Assembly (NCBI GenBank): GCA_964408455.1
Contig: CAYOZN010000005.1
Span: 62,001-126,000 of the forward strand
Length of the DNA: 64,000 bases
Reading direction: 5' to 3'
From: CAYOZN01 sp964408455
GTDB taxonomy: Bacteria; Planctomycetota; Phycisphaerae; UBA1845; UTPLA1
Of the stretch, positions 41,279 to 49,439 are shown one piece after another. Position numbers and translations under genes: made by a program. The number at the start of each line of letters is the position of its first letter. The first letter of the stretch is position 1. Below the pieces are notes generated by a model, which was not told the DNA's origin, ran no database searches, and was given only the letters and a program-made list of their open reading frames with translations.

Positions 41279-42412
41279 ATGATGAAGCTGCGCCTGTTCA
41301 CGCCCGGTCCGACGATGGTCAGTCCCGACGCCCTGCTGGAGATGGCCTATCCGCTGGATCACCATCGCACCTCGGGCTTCAAGGAGATGTTCAAGGAATG
41401 CACGGAGCTGCTCAGCTACGTGTTTCAGACGAAATCGCAGCCGCTGGTGTTGACGGGCAGCGGCACGGCGGCGATGGAGGGGGCGATCCTCGGCTGCTGC
41501 AAGCCGGATGGGAAGACGCTGGTGTGTCACTCGGGCAAGTTTGGCGAACGATGGGCGAAGATCCTCAAGCGCTTCAAGCTGCCGCACGTGGAATACACGC
41601 AGGAGTACGGCCACGGCTTCAAGGCCGAGGGCGTGGCACAGCAACTCAAGCAGCACCCGGACATCAAGTCGGTCATCTTCGTGCACAGCGAGACGAGCAC
41701 ATGCGCCCTGTCGGATGCCGCGGGTATCGCGAAGGTGTGCCGCGAACACGGCGCGTTGTCGCTCGTCGATGGCATCACGTCGATCGGCACGATTCCGTTC
41801 AAGATGGACGAGTGGGGCATCGACGTGGCGGTGACCGGCTCGCAGAAGGCGCTGATGCTGCCGCCGGGTCTGGGCTTTGCGGCGGTGAGCGACCGGGCGT
41901 GGGAGGTGATCGACAGCCACGAGGCGCCGGCGTTCTACAACGATCTGAAGGCCTATCGCAAGAGCCAGAAGGATAGCGACGTGCCGTGGACGCCGAACAA
42001 CCAGCTGGTCAAGGGGCTGCGCTACACGTTGAAGCAGATCAAGGCCGAGGGCATCGAGAACATCTGGGCGCGTTCGGCCCTGATGGCGAAGGGCACGCGT
42101 GCCGCGGCGAAGGCACTCGGCATGACACTGTTCGCGGCCGACCCCGTCGACAGTGTGACCGGCGTGAACGTGCCGGCCGGCGTGAACGACGACACGTGGC
42201 GGAAGACGATGCGCAGCAAGTACGGGATTCACGTCGCGGCCGGGCAGGGGGAACTGAAGGGCAAGATGATCCGGCTGAACCACATGGGGTATGTCGACGC
42301 GGTCGACACGGTCGGCGCGATCGCGGCGATGGAGTGGACGCTGGCGGAGCAGGGGTACAAGTTTGAGATGGGGGCGGGGGTGACGGCGTTTGTGAAGGCG
42401 GTGGCGGGCTGA
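41279..42412 (+). CDS. Class V aminotransferase (alanine-glyoxylate/serine-pyruvate type)
   Basis: PLP-dependent aminotransferase of fold type I, 377 residues from the ATG at 41279 (MMKLRLFTPGPTMVSPDALL). Motifs: RLFTPGPT, DHHRTSGFKEMF, LTGSGTAAMEG, VHSETSTCALSD, SLVDGITSIG and TGSQKALMLPPGLGF with the Schiff-base Lys. The C-terminal domain has MIRLNHMGYVDAVDTVGAIAAME. Homologues transaminate glyoxylate, serine, alanine or pyruvate; the real substrate cannot be read from the sequence. It has its own promoter and a perfect Shine-Dalgarno. The next promoter overlaps its 3' end. Confidence 0.93.
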   Translation: MMKLRLFTPGPTMVSPDALLEMAYPLDHHRTSGFKEMFKECTELLSYVFQTKSQPLVLTGSGTAAMEGAILGCCKPDGKTLVCHSGKFGERWAKILKRFKLPHVEYTQEYGHGFKAEGVAQQLKQHPDIKSVIFVHSETSTCALSDAAGIAKVCREHGALSLVDGITSIGTIPFKMDEWGIDVAVTGSQKALMLPPGLGFAAVSDRAWEVIDSHEAPAFYNDLKAYRKSQKDSDVPWTPNNQLVKGLRYTLKQIKAEGIENIWARSALMAKGTRAAAKALGMTLFAADPVDSVTGVNVPAGVNDDTWRKTMRSKYGIHVAAGQGELKGKMIRLNHMGYVDAVDTVGAIAAMEWTLAEQGYKFEMGAGVTAFVKAVAG

Positions 42413-42438
42413 CAGCCCCGTCGCAAGTGCGATATAAT
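42409..42438 (+). promoter_or_regulatory. Promoter upstream of the small protein and prepilin-like genes
   Basis: CTGACA (42409-42414), 18 bp, TATAAT (42433-42438). It begins in the last codons of the aminotransferase gene and reads into the genes at 42526 and 42798. Confidence 0.65.
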
Positions 42439-42525
42439 TCGTGACGGCACGAAATCCTCGGCCGGCGCGGCACAACAATCCGTCGACAAAGGCAATCGAA
42501 CCGGCGACATCGCAGGAGCCTGCTC

Positions 42526-42726
42526 GTGACGATTCGGGGTAGAAAGCAACAAAAAACAATCGTGCTGGATATTGAGCCGGACCTTCCTGATGGCACGGAA
42601 GTTGAGGTCTTCATCCCGGCGACGTGGGAGGCTGAGCACGAGGCACTTCTGCGAATCGGATGCCACCCAGCGTTTGGCACTGAGATCGAAGAAGCGCAGA
42701 CGGTATACGCGCCGCTTTCCTGTTAG
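42526..42726 (+). CDS. Small protein with antitoxin-like LPDGTEVEV motif
   Basis: A 66-residue protein starting at GTG with GGAG upstream. Its N-terminal half (TIVLDIEPDLPDGTEVEVFI) resembles the short beta hairpins of AbrB-like or related antitoxin N-termini. The rest (WEAEHEALLRIGCHP) is helical. No toxin gene is adjacent, so the antitoxin assignment is only a resemblance. It may be a chromosomal remnant or a stand-alone regulator. It follows a good promoter and precedes the prepilin-like gene by about 70 bp. Confidence 0.6.
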   Translation: MTIRGRKQQKTIVLDIEPDLPDGTEVEVFIPATWEAEHEALLRIGCHPAFGTEIEEAQTVYAPLSC

Positions 42727-42797
42727 TCGCACTTGCATAGACGGTGCCAGAATTTTGTTCATACAGCGAAGTGAACGGCCAAATCGGAGGCCGGAGA

Positions 42798-43658
42798 ATG
42801 ATAACTCAACGCCGTGCAGTTTCACTCATTGAAGTGCTGGTCGTGGCGGCGGCGTCCACGTTGGTTGCCGCACTGTTGATACCCGCGCTCCAGACGCATT
42901 CGCTGGATTCGAAGCGGGTCAAATGCACGACCAACCTGCGACGGCTGGCCCAGGCTCATTACATCTATGCACAGGACGACCCGCAGACTTTTGTCGCTAC
43001 TGGCGGAGTCCGGAAGGAAAACGACGGCGCCATGCGGATATTTGATCCCAAGGATCGCCGCGAGAGGCCGGGCCCCGGCGATGTGCCTTCGCCGACCGTC
43101 GACCTTTGGTGGCTGCTGCGGCAGTCAGAAGACTTGATACACGATTCACCCATCAAACATTGGTTTATATGCCCGACCACTAAGGACACACCCGATCCCG
43201 CTGACGATGTGAGTGATTACTATGACTTTGCCGGTCCAAAGCACCTGAGCTATGCCTATCAGTATCAGCACGATCCCGATCGCGACGTGCTCGGCACGAT
43301 GTCGGAACCGAATTTCCCGCTCATGGCGGACTCGAATCCTTACATCAAGGGCAAGATCAAGTCGGATATACTCGAGGATCGCAACTCCAAATTCCGCGGC
43401 AACAGCACGAACCACTCCCGAAGAAAACGCAACGGTCAAAACGTGTTGTACCAGGATGGGCACGTTTCATTCGAAGACTCGCCTGACGTCGGTCTCTCCG
43501 GCAAGGTGCACGCGAAACTCAAGAATGCGAACGGCCGCGACAATATTTACACAACGCACACAGCCGACGCTGATGGATTTGTTGACCCGGGCGCCGCTGC
43601 GCCGACCAAAGACCGCGCCAACCTTGGTTCGCGGTCTGATGCCTGTCTGGTGCCGTAG
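42798..43658 (+). CDS. Prepilin-type N-terminal domain protein (planctomycete pseudopilin)
   Basis: A 286-residue protein. A type IV pilin-like N-terminus (QRRAVSLIEVLVVAAASTLVAALLIPAL) has the hydrophobic helix and Glu at position +5, but the residue before the cleavage site is Ala rather than Gly and the first mature residue is Val instead of Phe. The next segment (KCTTNLRRLAQAHYIYAQDDP) matches the common planctomycete pseudopilin layout. The C-terminal part (VLYQDGHVSFEDSPDVG) has the YxDGHV motif of the DUF1559/H-X9-DG type. It is probably a type II secretion or pilus-like minor subunit. The ATG at 42798 has CGGAGG upstream. Confidence 0.88.
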   Translation: MITQRRAVSLIEVLVVAAASTLVAALLIPALQTHSLDSKRVKCTTNLRRLAQAHYIYAQDDPQTFVATGGVRKENDGAMRIFDPKDRRERPGPGDVPSPTVDLWWLLRQSEDLIHDSPIKHWFICPTTKDTPDPADDVSDYYDFAGPKHLSYAYQYQHDPDRDVLGTMSEPNFPLMADSNPYIKGKIKSDILEDRNSKFRGNSTNHSRRKRNGQNVLYQDGHVSFEDSPDVGLSGKVHAKLKNANGRDNIYTTHTADADGFVDPGAAAPTKDRANLGSRSDACLVP

Positions 43659-43787
43659 GAGCCGGACCCCTCAGTGGGTACAAGTTTCGGAGCGGCGTTG
43701 TCGCTCCTGTGACATCGCGCAAGACTGACGGCACCACGTACTTGTTGAAAAGTATGTTGCTTGCGCGTGTCTGAATCGAGTCGCACG

Positions 43788-45272
43788 ATGGGCCGGCGCA
43801 CATTCCTCGTCGAATGCCTCTTCTGGCTTGCGTACCTGATCGCAGTGCGCGCCCTTATGGCGTGGTGGTTTGACGCGATCTACCTCGCGGCCGTGCCGCT
43901 GGTTGTCCTGTTCGAGTCACTGACGCTTCGGCTCTTCGGTCGGCCGTCGTTTCTCCGGCGGCCTCTTCGCTCGGCGATTCGTAGCGTAAGCCGCCGCATT
44001 CGGCGCTGGTCACGACGGACATTGGCCGAGGAACTGGGCACGGACCGGCCCGCGGGCTTCTGCCCCGGCTGCGGCTATCCGATGAATCCCGGCCAATGCC
44101 CCGAGTGCGGTCGCGTCTCCAGCCGCGGTGCGCTGCGCCGCACGGCGGGGCGCAGCCATCGGCTGCCCGTCCGCGCGGCCGCGACTGCGGGCATATGCGC
44201 CGTTCTGCTGCTGGCGTTGTTGCTGGCGTACTTTTATGCGCCGTGGACGAACTACTGCGACGTCGAAACGCTGCTTCGGCTCTCGCGCTATGGCGAATCG
44301 CGTGCGCAGGCGGCACTGGTTTCCAGGTACCGCGTGCGATCGCTCACGCCGGCCGAGGCGAGCGAATTCTTCAAGTCGCAGATCAGCGCCACGGCGACGT
44401 ATCGAAGACAGCAGCCCGCGGGCATTCCTGTCGGCTGCGAAATCGAGCTGCGGCTCCGAACGACGGAGTTCGACCGCGGGCGGTATATCTACCTGCGCGA
44501 TCACCGGGTGTTGTTGAACGGTGCGCCCATTCGAGAATGGGACCAGTCAGCGGAACATCAGTTTCGAAGAGGTAAGCGTTCTCGCCAGACGCTGATCGAG
44601 CTGCCGCCGCTCCCGCCCGGCGAACACCGCGTCACGATCGAGTGCATGGCGGACATCGGCATCTACAATTTCGACAAGTTCGGAAGAGCTGCGTTTCTTC
44701 GCGATGACATCGTTCCGGTCTCAGCCGAGCTGGAGATCGAGGCGCTGAGCCGTCCGGCCGAGTCTTTCGTTGTTCGCGTCGATGATGCGGCCATGGGTGC
44801 GAAGGATCACGGCGTTGGTTTCCGGCCGGGATGGCACTCGGTACCCGCTCCCCAGCCTAATGTCACCATGAACTGGCCGGCGGTCGAGATCCAGAACAAA
44901 CTGCCGGGCGGCACCTGGCTTGCGGGGGTTCTTGAAGTGCGCATCGGTAGCTGGCCCGAGTACCACGTCGCCGGCCCATGCGTCGTCGCTCCCGACGCGA
45001 CGGTCACCGTGCCGCTGAATGAAACGATCATCAGCCGCGCCCGGGGCGTTTGGCCATTGTCCTCCAGCAAGCCGATTCACGTGCGGCTCGTCCCCTCGCC
45101 GGGCGTCGCGCTTCAGAAGTCGGCGGTCAATCGCATGCGCCTGTTTGGCGTGAATGTCGAAGCCGAGGGCCTGGACTTTTTTTCGGAGAGGCCAGATCCC
45201 GAAACCGAGTGGACATGGTGGCCCAAGGCGGAACCGGCGCAGACCGCAACAACGCCGCGGTCAGGGCCGTGA
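43788..45272 (+). CDS. Membrane protein with zinc-ribbon motif
   Basis: A 494-residue protein of unknown function. It has a hydrophobic N-terminus (ECLFWLAYLIAVRALMAWW, AIYLAAVPLVVLFESLTLRLF), then a zinc ribbon FCPGCGYPMNPGQCPECGR (C-x2-C-x8-C-x2-C), an Arg-rich stretch and another membrane segment (AATAGICAVLLLALLLAYFY). A large beta-rich domain (about 180-480) follows outside. The CPxCGY...CPECG membrane protein plan is common in planctomycetes. ATG at 43788 is used (MGRRTFLVECLFW); a GTG at 43767 and a TTG at 43761 are alternatives. It follows the prepilin-like gene by about 130 bp. Confidence 0.8.
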   Translation: MGRRTFLVECLFWLAYLIAVRALMAWWFDAIYLAAVPLVVLFESLTLRLFGRPSFLRRPLRSAIRSVSRRIRRWSRRTLAEELGTDRPAGFCPGCGYPMNPGQCPECGRVSSRGALRRTAGRSHRLPVRAAATAGICAVLLLALLLAYFYAPWTNYCDVETLLRLSRYGESRAQAALVSRYRVRSLTPAEASEFFKSQISATATYRRQQPAGIPVGCEIELRLRTTEFDRGRYIYLRDHRVLLNGAPIREWDQSAEHQFRRGKRSRQTLIELPPLPPGEHRVTIECMADIGIYNFDKFGRAAFLRDDIVPVSAELEIEALSRPAESFVVRVDDAAMGAKDHGVGFRPGWHSVPAPQPNVTMNWPAVEIQNKLPGGTWLAGVLEVRIGSWPEYHVAGPCVVAPDATVTVPLNETIISRARGVWPLSSSKPIHVRLVPSPGVALQKSAVNRMRLFGVNVEAEGLDFFSERPDPETEWTWWPKAEPAQTATTPRSGP

Positions 45273-45498
45273 TCGGATTCAAATCAAGTGTTCGCCGGCC
45301 TTTAAACGCCAGTTTATTCGTCCCGTGGCTTGTGCGACGCAATATCTGTAAACTGCCGCGGAGGGGACAGAGGAAGGCAGGACACAACAAGGCCGCGCGT
45401 AGCCGCGGATCTCTGAGCGCTTTCATTGCAAATTCTGAGCCGATCCACCCGCCGGCGTGCGGCGGGCGACGGCAACATTACGTTCCGGGAGGACACCG

Positions 45499-46149
45499 AT
45501 GAATCGCAAGGGTCTGTATGCATCATTGTGTATTGCGTTGACGGCGGCGCTGGTTGCATCGTTCGCCATCGCCCAGCCGGCCAAGGAAGGCAAGACCGAG
45601 CATGGCGAAGCTGATTTTCCTCTGCCACCCGGCTGGACGAAGGAAGACATGCAGGCGTGCATGGTCGCGGGCACGCCGGGCGAGATGCACGAATTCCTGG
45701 TAAAGCAGGCCGGGACGTGGGAGGGTAAGAGCACGATGTGGATGCACCCCGGCGCAGAGCCGATGGAAACGACCAACACGGCGAAAATCACGCCGATGAT
45801 GGACGGACGCTACATTCGCTGCGAGCTATCGGGCGAAATGCCGGGGATGGGGATGTTCCGGGGCGAGGGAACGTACGGATACGACAACGTGGCGAAGGAG
45901 TTCACGTCGAGCTGGATCGACAATCACAGCACCGGCATGTGGAAGGGAACGGGCGAGCTGTCGAGTGACAAGAAGACGATGACGTGGACCTACACGTACA
46001 ACTGCCCGATCACGAAGAAGCCGTCGACGGCCCGCGAGATCGAGCGCTTCGTCAGCCCGACGTCGAAGACGATGGAAATGTACGGGAAGGATCCCAAGTC
46101 CGGCAAGGAATTCAAGATGATGACGATCGAGTTCACGAAGAAGTCGTGA
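45499..46149 (+). CDS. Exported DUF1579 family protein
   Basis: A 216-residue protein with a signal peptide (YASLCIALTAALVASFAIA, cleaved near AQPAK). The mature part matches DUF1579: LVKQAGTWEGKSTMW, TTNTAKITPMMDGRYIRCELSG, FRGEGTYGYDNVAKEFTSSWID, GTGELSSDKKTMTWTYTY. The fold is a beta-barrel-like domain of unknown function, possibly small-molecule binding. A strong GGGAGGA lies upstream of the ATG at 45499, and a strong terminator follows, so it is a single-gene, probably well expressed unit. N-terminal alternatives upstream (45457) lack a Shine-Dalgarno. Confidence 0.9.
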   Translation: MNRKGLYASLCIALTAALVASFAIAQPAKEGKTEHGEADFPLPPGWTKEDMQACMVAGTPGEMHEFLVKQAGTWEGKSTMWMHPGAEPMETTNTAKITPMMDGRYIRCELSGEMPGMGMFRGEGTYGYDNVAKEFTSSWIDNHSTGMWKGTGELSSDKKTMTWTYTYNCPITKKPSTAREIERFVSPTSKTMEMYGKDPKSGKEFKMMTIEFTKKS

Positions 46150-46180
46150 ACCGTCGGCAATTCAACGTCTGAAATTCGAA

Positions 46181-46217
46181 GCGCCCGCGGGTTTCGTGCC
46201 CCGCGGGCGCTTTTTTT
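46181..46217 (+). terminator. Strong rho-independent terminator
   Basis: GCGCCCGCGGG and CCCGCGGGCGC form an 11-bp perfect stem around an 8-nt loop, followed by seven T. It lies 31 bp past the stop of the DUF1579 gene. Confidence 0.95.
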
Positions 46218-46297
46218 CGCAAGAGGATGACCGTGCCGTAAAATCCCGTCGCGCGCAGCATCGAAGCGCTGCGTGGCGGCGATCCGGCGAAATGGAA

Positions 46298-47359
46298 CTA
46301 CCCCTTCACCCCCTCCGGCGGCATGCTGCCGACGATCGAGCCGAGCATGTCCTGCAATGTCACGATTCCCTGCTCGCGGCCATCCCGGTCGACGACGATG
46401 GCGATGTGCTGCTTGTGACGACGCATCGCGTGCAGCGCGTCGACCAGCGGCATATCGGGATCGACCACCATCGGCGGCACTGCCAGATCATGCAGGATGA
46501 CCGCCTCGCCGGCGGAGAGAGCAAGTGCAAAAAGCGCCATCTTCACATTCACGATACCGGTGATGCGCCCGCTGCGCGGATCGCGAATGGGCCAGCGCGT
46601 GTACGGTCGGCGGTGCAGGCGGGCGGCCAGATCATCCACCAGCATATTGCTGTCGAGCACCTCTGCATCGCGCAGCGGGATCATGACGTGGCGCACGGTC
46701 AGATCGGCGAAGTCGAAGGCCTTTCGGAGCATTTCGCCGTGGACTTCGTGAAACTCGCCGGCGTCGTCGGCCTTATCGACCAGAATTTCCAACTCGGTTT
46801 CGCTGTGGACCGGTTCCTCGATCTTCAGCTCGCCGAGCCCGGCAGAGCGGGTGATGCGATCGGCCGTCCAGTTCATCAGCCGCACGAGTGGAGCGCAGAC
46901 GCGGCGAACGGCGTGGATCGGTCGCGCGACGCGCAGGGCGATGCGATCGGTATGTTGAAGCGTCAGGGCCTTGGGCAGGAGCTCGCTGAGTACAACCGTG
47001 AAGAAGGTGACGATGATCAGCCCGACGGCGAGGCCAATCGGCCGGGCGATGCTGATCGGCAGCACGAAGCCCAGCGGCGAGAGCGCCCAGGCGATCAGGC
47101 CGGAGATGGCGGGTTCTGCGACGGCACCAATGAGCAGATTGGTGGCGGTGATGCATATCTGGATGGCAGCGAGCACGTCGCCAACGTCTTTCTTGAGGCG
47201 ACCGAGCAGGCGGGCGCGCTTTACTCCATCGGCGAGAAGTTCTTCGATGCGGGAGGGGCGGATCGTGACGACGGCATATTCGGCCGCGACAAAAAATGCG
47301 TTGAGGCCGATGAGCAGCGGCACCAGGGCGAGCTTGAGGGCAAGGGTCCAGTCCAGCAT
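46298..47359 (-). CDS. CNNM/DUF21 membrane protein with CBS pair
   Basis: A 353-residue CNNM/CorC-HlyC type protein. The DUF21 membrane domain (about 1-185) shows LIGLNAFFVAAEYAVVTIRPSRIEEL, ITATNLLIGAVAEPAI and VVLSELLPKALTLQHTD. Two CBS motifs follow (VMIPLRDAEVLDSN ... GRITGIVNVK; VVDPDMPLVDALHAMRRHKQHIAIVVDRDG ... GIVTLQDML). The usual C-terminal CorC/HlyC transporter-associated domain (80-90 residues) is missing, so the protein ends after the CBS pair. Relatives take part in divalent-cation efflux or Mg/Co homeostasis. It diverges from the MAF gene. Confidence 0.9.
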   Translation of the reverse strand: MLDWTLALKLALVPLLIGLNAFFVAAEYAVVTIRPSRIEELLADGVKRARLLGRLKKDVGDVLAAIQICITATNLLIGAVAEPAISGLIAWALSPLGFVLPISIARPIGLAVGLIIVTFFTVVLSELLPKALTLQHTDRIALRVARPIHAVRRVCAPLVRLMNWTADRITRSAGLGELKIEEPVHSETELEILVDKADDAGEFHEVHGEMLRKAFDFADLTVRHVMIPLRDAEVLDSNMLVDDLAARLHRRPYTRWPIRDPRSGRITGIVNVKMALFALALSAGEAVILHDLAVPPMVVDPDMPLVDALHAMRRHKQHIAIVVDRDGREQGIVTLQDMLGSIVGSMPPEGVKG

Positions 47360-47459
47360 TTCAACGGCAGCATATCAAAGATGCATATTGCACGTACAGG
47401 CGGGCCGCGGCGCATGGCAGCTATCGATGGAACATTTTCCGGATTGCCGGGCGTGTGAC

Positions 47460-47487
47460 TCGAAATTGCCGGCATCGCCGTTATGAT
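47460..47487 (+). promoter_or_regulatory. Promoter of the MAF gene (leaderless-type)
   Basis: TCGAAA (47460-47465), 16 bp, TATGAT (47482-47487). The GTG start at 47496 follows the -10 by 8 nt, so the message would begin almost at the start codon. There is no Shine-Dalgarno. Confidence 0.5.
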
Positions 47488-47495
47488 CCGCATTC

Positions 47496-49439
47496 GTGGA
47501 CACGGATGTCGCCACCCGATCGACTTACCTGGAGAACATGCGCCGGCTGTGGCGCGTCGATCCGCGGCTGGCACTTGCGCTCGACGAACTCGACGAGTCG
47601 GCAGGGCCGGTGGTGGAGGCCGCCCGCTGCGGCGCGCCGACTGCCAGGCTCACGACACCCGACGGCCGCGTGCAATACCTGCACAGCCGATATGATCCCA
47701 TACGCGAGGCCGACGATTTCATCCGCTCGCTGGAGGCAGGGGAGGCGGCGTGCGTCGTTCTGTTCGGGCTGGGGCTGGGGCACCACGTCAAGGCGGCACA
47801 CGCCCGATTCGGCGAGGACACGCTCGTCATTGCCATCGAGCCGGACCAGGGTGTCATTCAACGGGCACTGGAAGCGACGGACCTGTCGGCCGAGATCGGC
47901 GAGGGCAGGCTGGTCCTTCTGAATACGCTCGACAGATCCACCTGGCACGATCGCCTGGCGCATTGCGCGACCAATCTCATGCTGGGCACGGTCATGGCCG
48001 TTCCGCCCTGCGCCCGGGCGGTCAATGCCGAGTTCTTCGCCAGGGCGCGGCAGGCGATGACCGACTACGTCGGCTTCGTGAAGATGAGCGTGGCGACGCT
48101 GCTGCGCAATGCCGATGTCACCTGCCGCAACATCGCGAATAACCTGCCCGCCTATGTGGCGACGCCGCCGACCGAGGCGCTGCGGGGCAGGTTTGCCGGG
48201 CGGCCGGCGATTCTGGTGGCGGCGGGGCCGTCCTTGACCGGGAATGTGGACCAGCTGGCGGGCGCGCAGGATCGCGCGGTCATCATCGCGGCGCAGACGA
48301 CGCTGCGGCCGCTCCTGGAGCGCGGCATCCGGCCCCACTTCGTGACGGCGCTGGACTTTTCCGACCTTTCGCGGCAGTTCTTCGAGAATCTCGATCTACC
48401 GGACGAGCTGATCCTGGTGGCCGAGCCCAAGGCGCATTGGCAGGTCGCCGACGCATTCATGCGGGGCCGCGCCGGCGGCGCCGCCCGCGTGGTGATGCTC
48501 GACAATGTGTTTGCCCATCGCTGCATCGGCGAGGCGCTGGCGAAGCGCGCGAAGATGGAGGCCGGTGCCACGGTGATGCACCTGGCGTTCTACCTGGCCC
48601 AGTGGCTCGGCTGCGAGCCGATCATTTTCATCGGGCAGGATCTCGCCTTCGGCGGCCACGTGTACTACTCGCCGGGCGTCGCCATGCACCGGGCATGGGG
48701 GCCGGAACTGGGGCGGTACTGCACGCTGGAGATGAAGGAGTGGGAGCGCATCGCCCGGGCACGAAAGATGCTCCGCAAGGTGAAGGACATCCACGGCCGC
48801 GACATTTACACCGAAGAACAGATGTTCACGTATTTGCAGCAGTTCGAGCGCGACTTCGCGCGTTCAGCGGCGCGGGTAATCGACGCGACCGAAGGCGGCT
48901 CAGCCAAGCAGGGCGCCGAGGCGATGACGCTGTCTGCGGCGCTGGCGCAATTCTGCACGCGGCCGATCGACCGGGCATGCTTCGACGGACTGCGGTTGAA
49001 CTGGTACGACGCGGATAAGCTGCCGCCCGCGCGGGAGCAAATCGCGAGCAGGCTGCGGGAGCTGGCGGAATTCCGGGCGCTGTGCGACGAAACGGCCCGA
49101 CATCTGGCCGACCTGGTGGGATTGTTGCAGGAGCCGGCGGCGTTCAATCGCCGGCTGGCGCGGGTGGATGAGCTGCGCACGCAGGTGCAGCAACACGAGC
49201 TGATCTTCCGCATGGTGCGGGATGTCTCGCAGGTGGCCGAGTTGCAGAAGTTCGCGGCCGACCGACGGCTGAATATCGCGGGCGTCGACGGCGTCGAACG
49301 GGCGCGGCGGCAACTGGAGCGAGACAGGCGCTTTGTCTGTTCACTGTTGGAGGGCTGCGCCGTGCTCGAGGAAATACTCTCCAGTTCGCTGGCGCGGTTC
49401 GATGCGGCAATCGGTGCGCCGCCGGGAGCACGCGTGTGA
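47496..49439 (+). CDS. Motility-associated factor (MAF/DUF115) glycosyltransferase-like protein
   Basis: A 647-residue DUF115/MAF_flag10 protein. The N-terminal part (about 80-140) has VVLFGLGLGHHVKAA and VIAIEPDQGV. The central DUF115 domain (about 205-430) has RNIANNLPAY, AILVAAGPSLTGNV (GPSL signature), AAQTTLRPLLERGIRPHFVTALD and PIIFIGQDLAFGG. A helical C-terminal region follows. MAF proteins transfer nonulosonic acids (pseudaminic or legionaminic acid) onto flagellin in other bacteria. No flagellin gene is seen here. It is coupled (GTGA overlap) to a nucleotidyltransferase fusion. GTG start; cytoplasmic. Confidence 0.9.
   Translation: MDTDVATRSTYLENMRRLWRVDPRLALALDELDESAGPVVEAARCGAPTARLTTPDGRVQYLHSRYDPIREADDFIRSLEAGEAACVVLFGLGLGHHVKAAHARFGEDTLVIAIEPDQGVIQRALEATDLSAEIGEGRLVLLNTLDRSTWHDRLAHCATNLMLGTVMAVPPCARAVNAEFFARARQAMTDYVGFVKMSVATLLRNADVTCRNIANNLPAYVATPPTEALRGRFAGRPAILVAAGPSLTGNVDQLAGAQDRAVIIAAQTTLRPLLERGIRPHFVTALDFSDLSRQFFENLDLPDELILVAEPKAHWQVADAFMRGRAGGAARVVMLDNVFAHRCIGEALAKRAKMEAGATVMHLAFYLAQWLGCEPIIFIGQDLAFGGHVYYSPGVAMHRAWGPELGRYCTLEMKEWERIARARKMLRKVKDIHGRDIYTEEQMFTYLQQFERDFARSAARVIDATEGGSAKQGAEAMTLSAALAQFCTRPIDRACFDGLRLNWYDADKLPPAREQIASRLRELAEFRALCDETARHLADLVGLLQEPAAFNRRLARVDELRTQVQQHELIFRMVRDVSQVAELQKFAADRRLNIAGVDGVERARRQLERDRRFVCSLLEGCAVLEEILSSSLARFDAAIGAPPGARV

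Noticed and set aside
46196..47458. 420-codon plus-strand frame
   Set aside because: Antisense of the CNNM gene; it starts within the terminator and has no domain.
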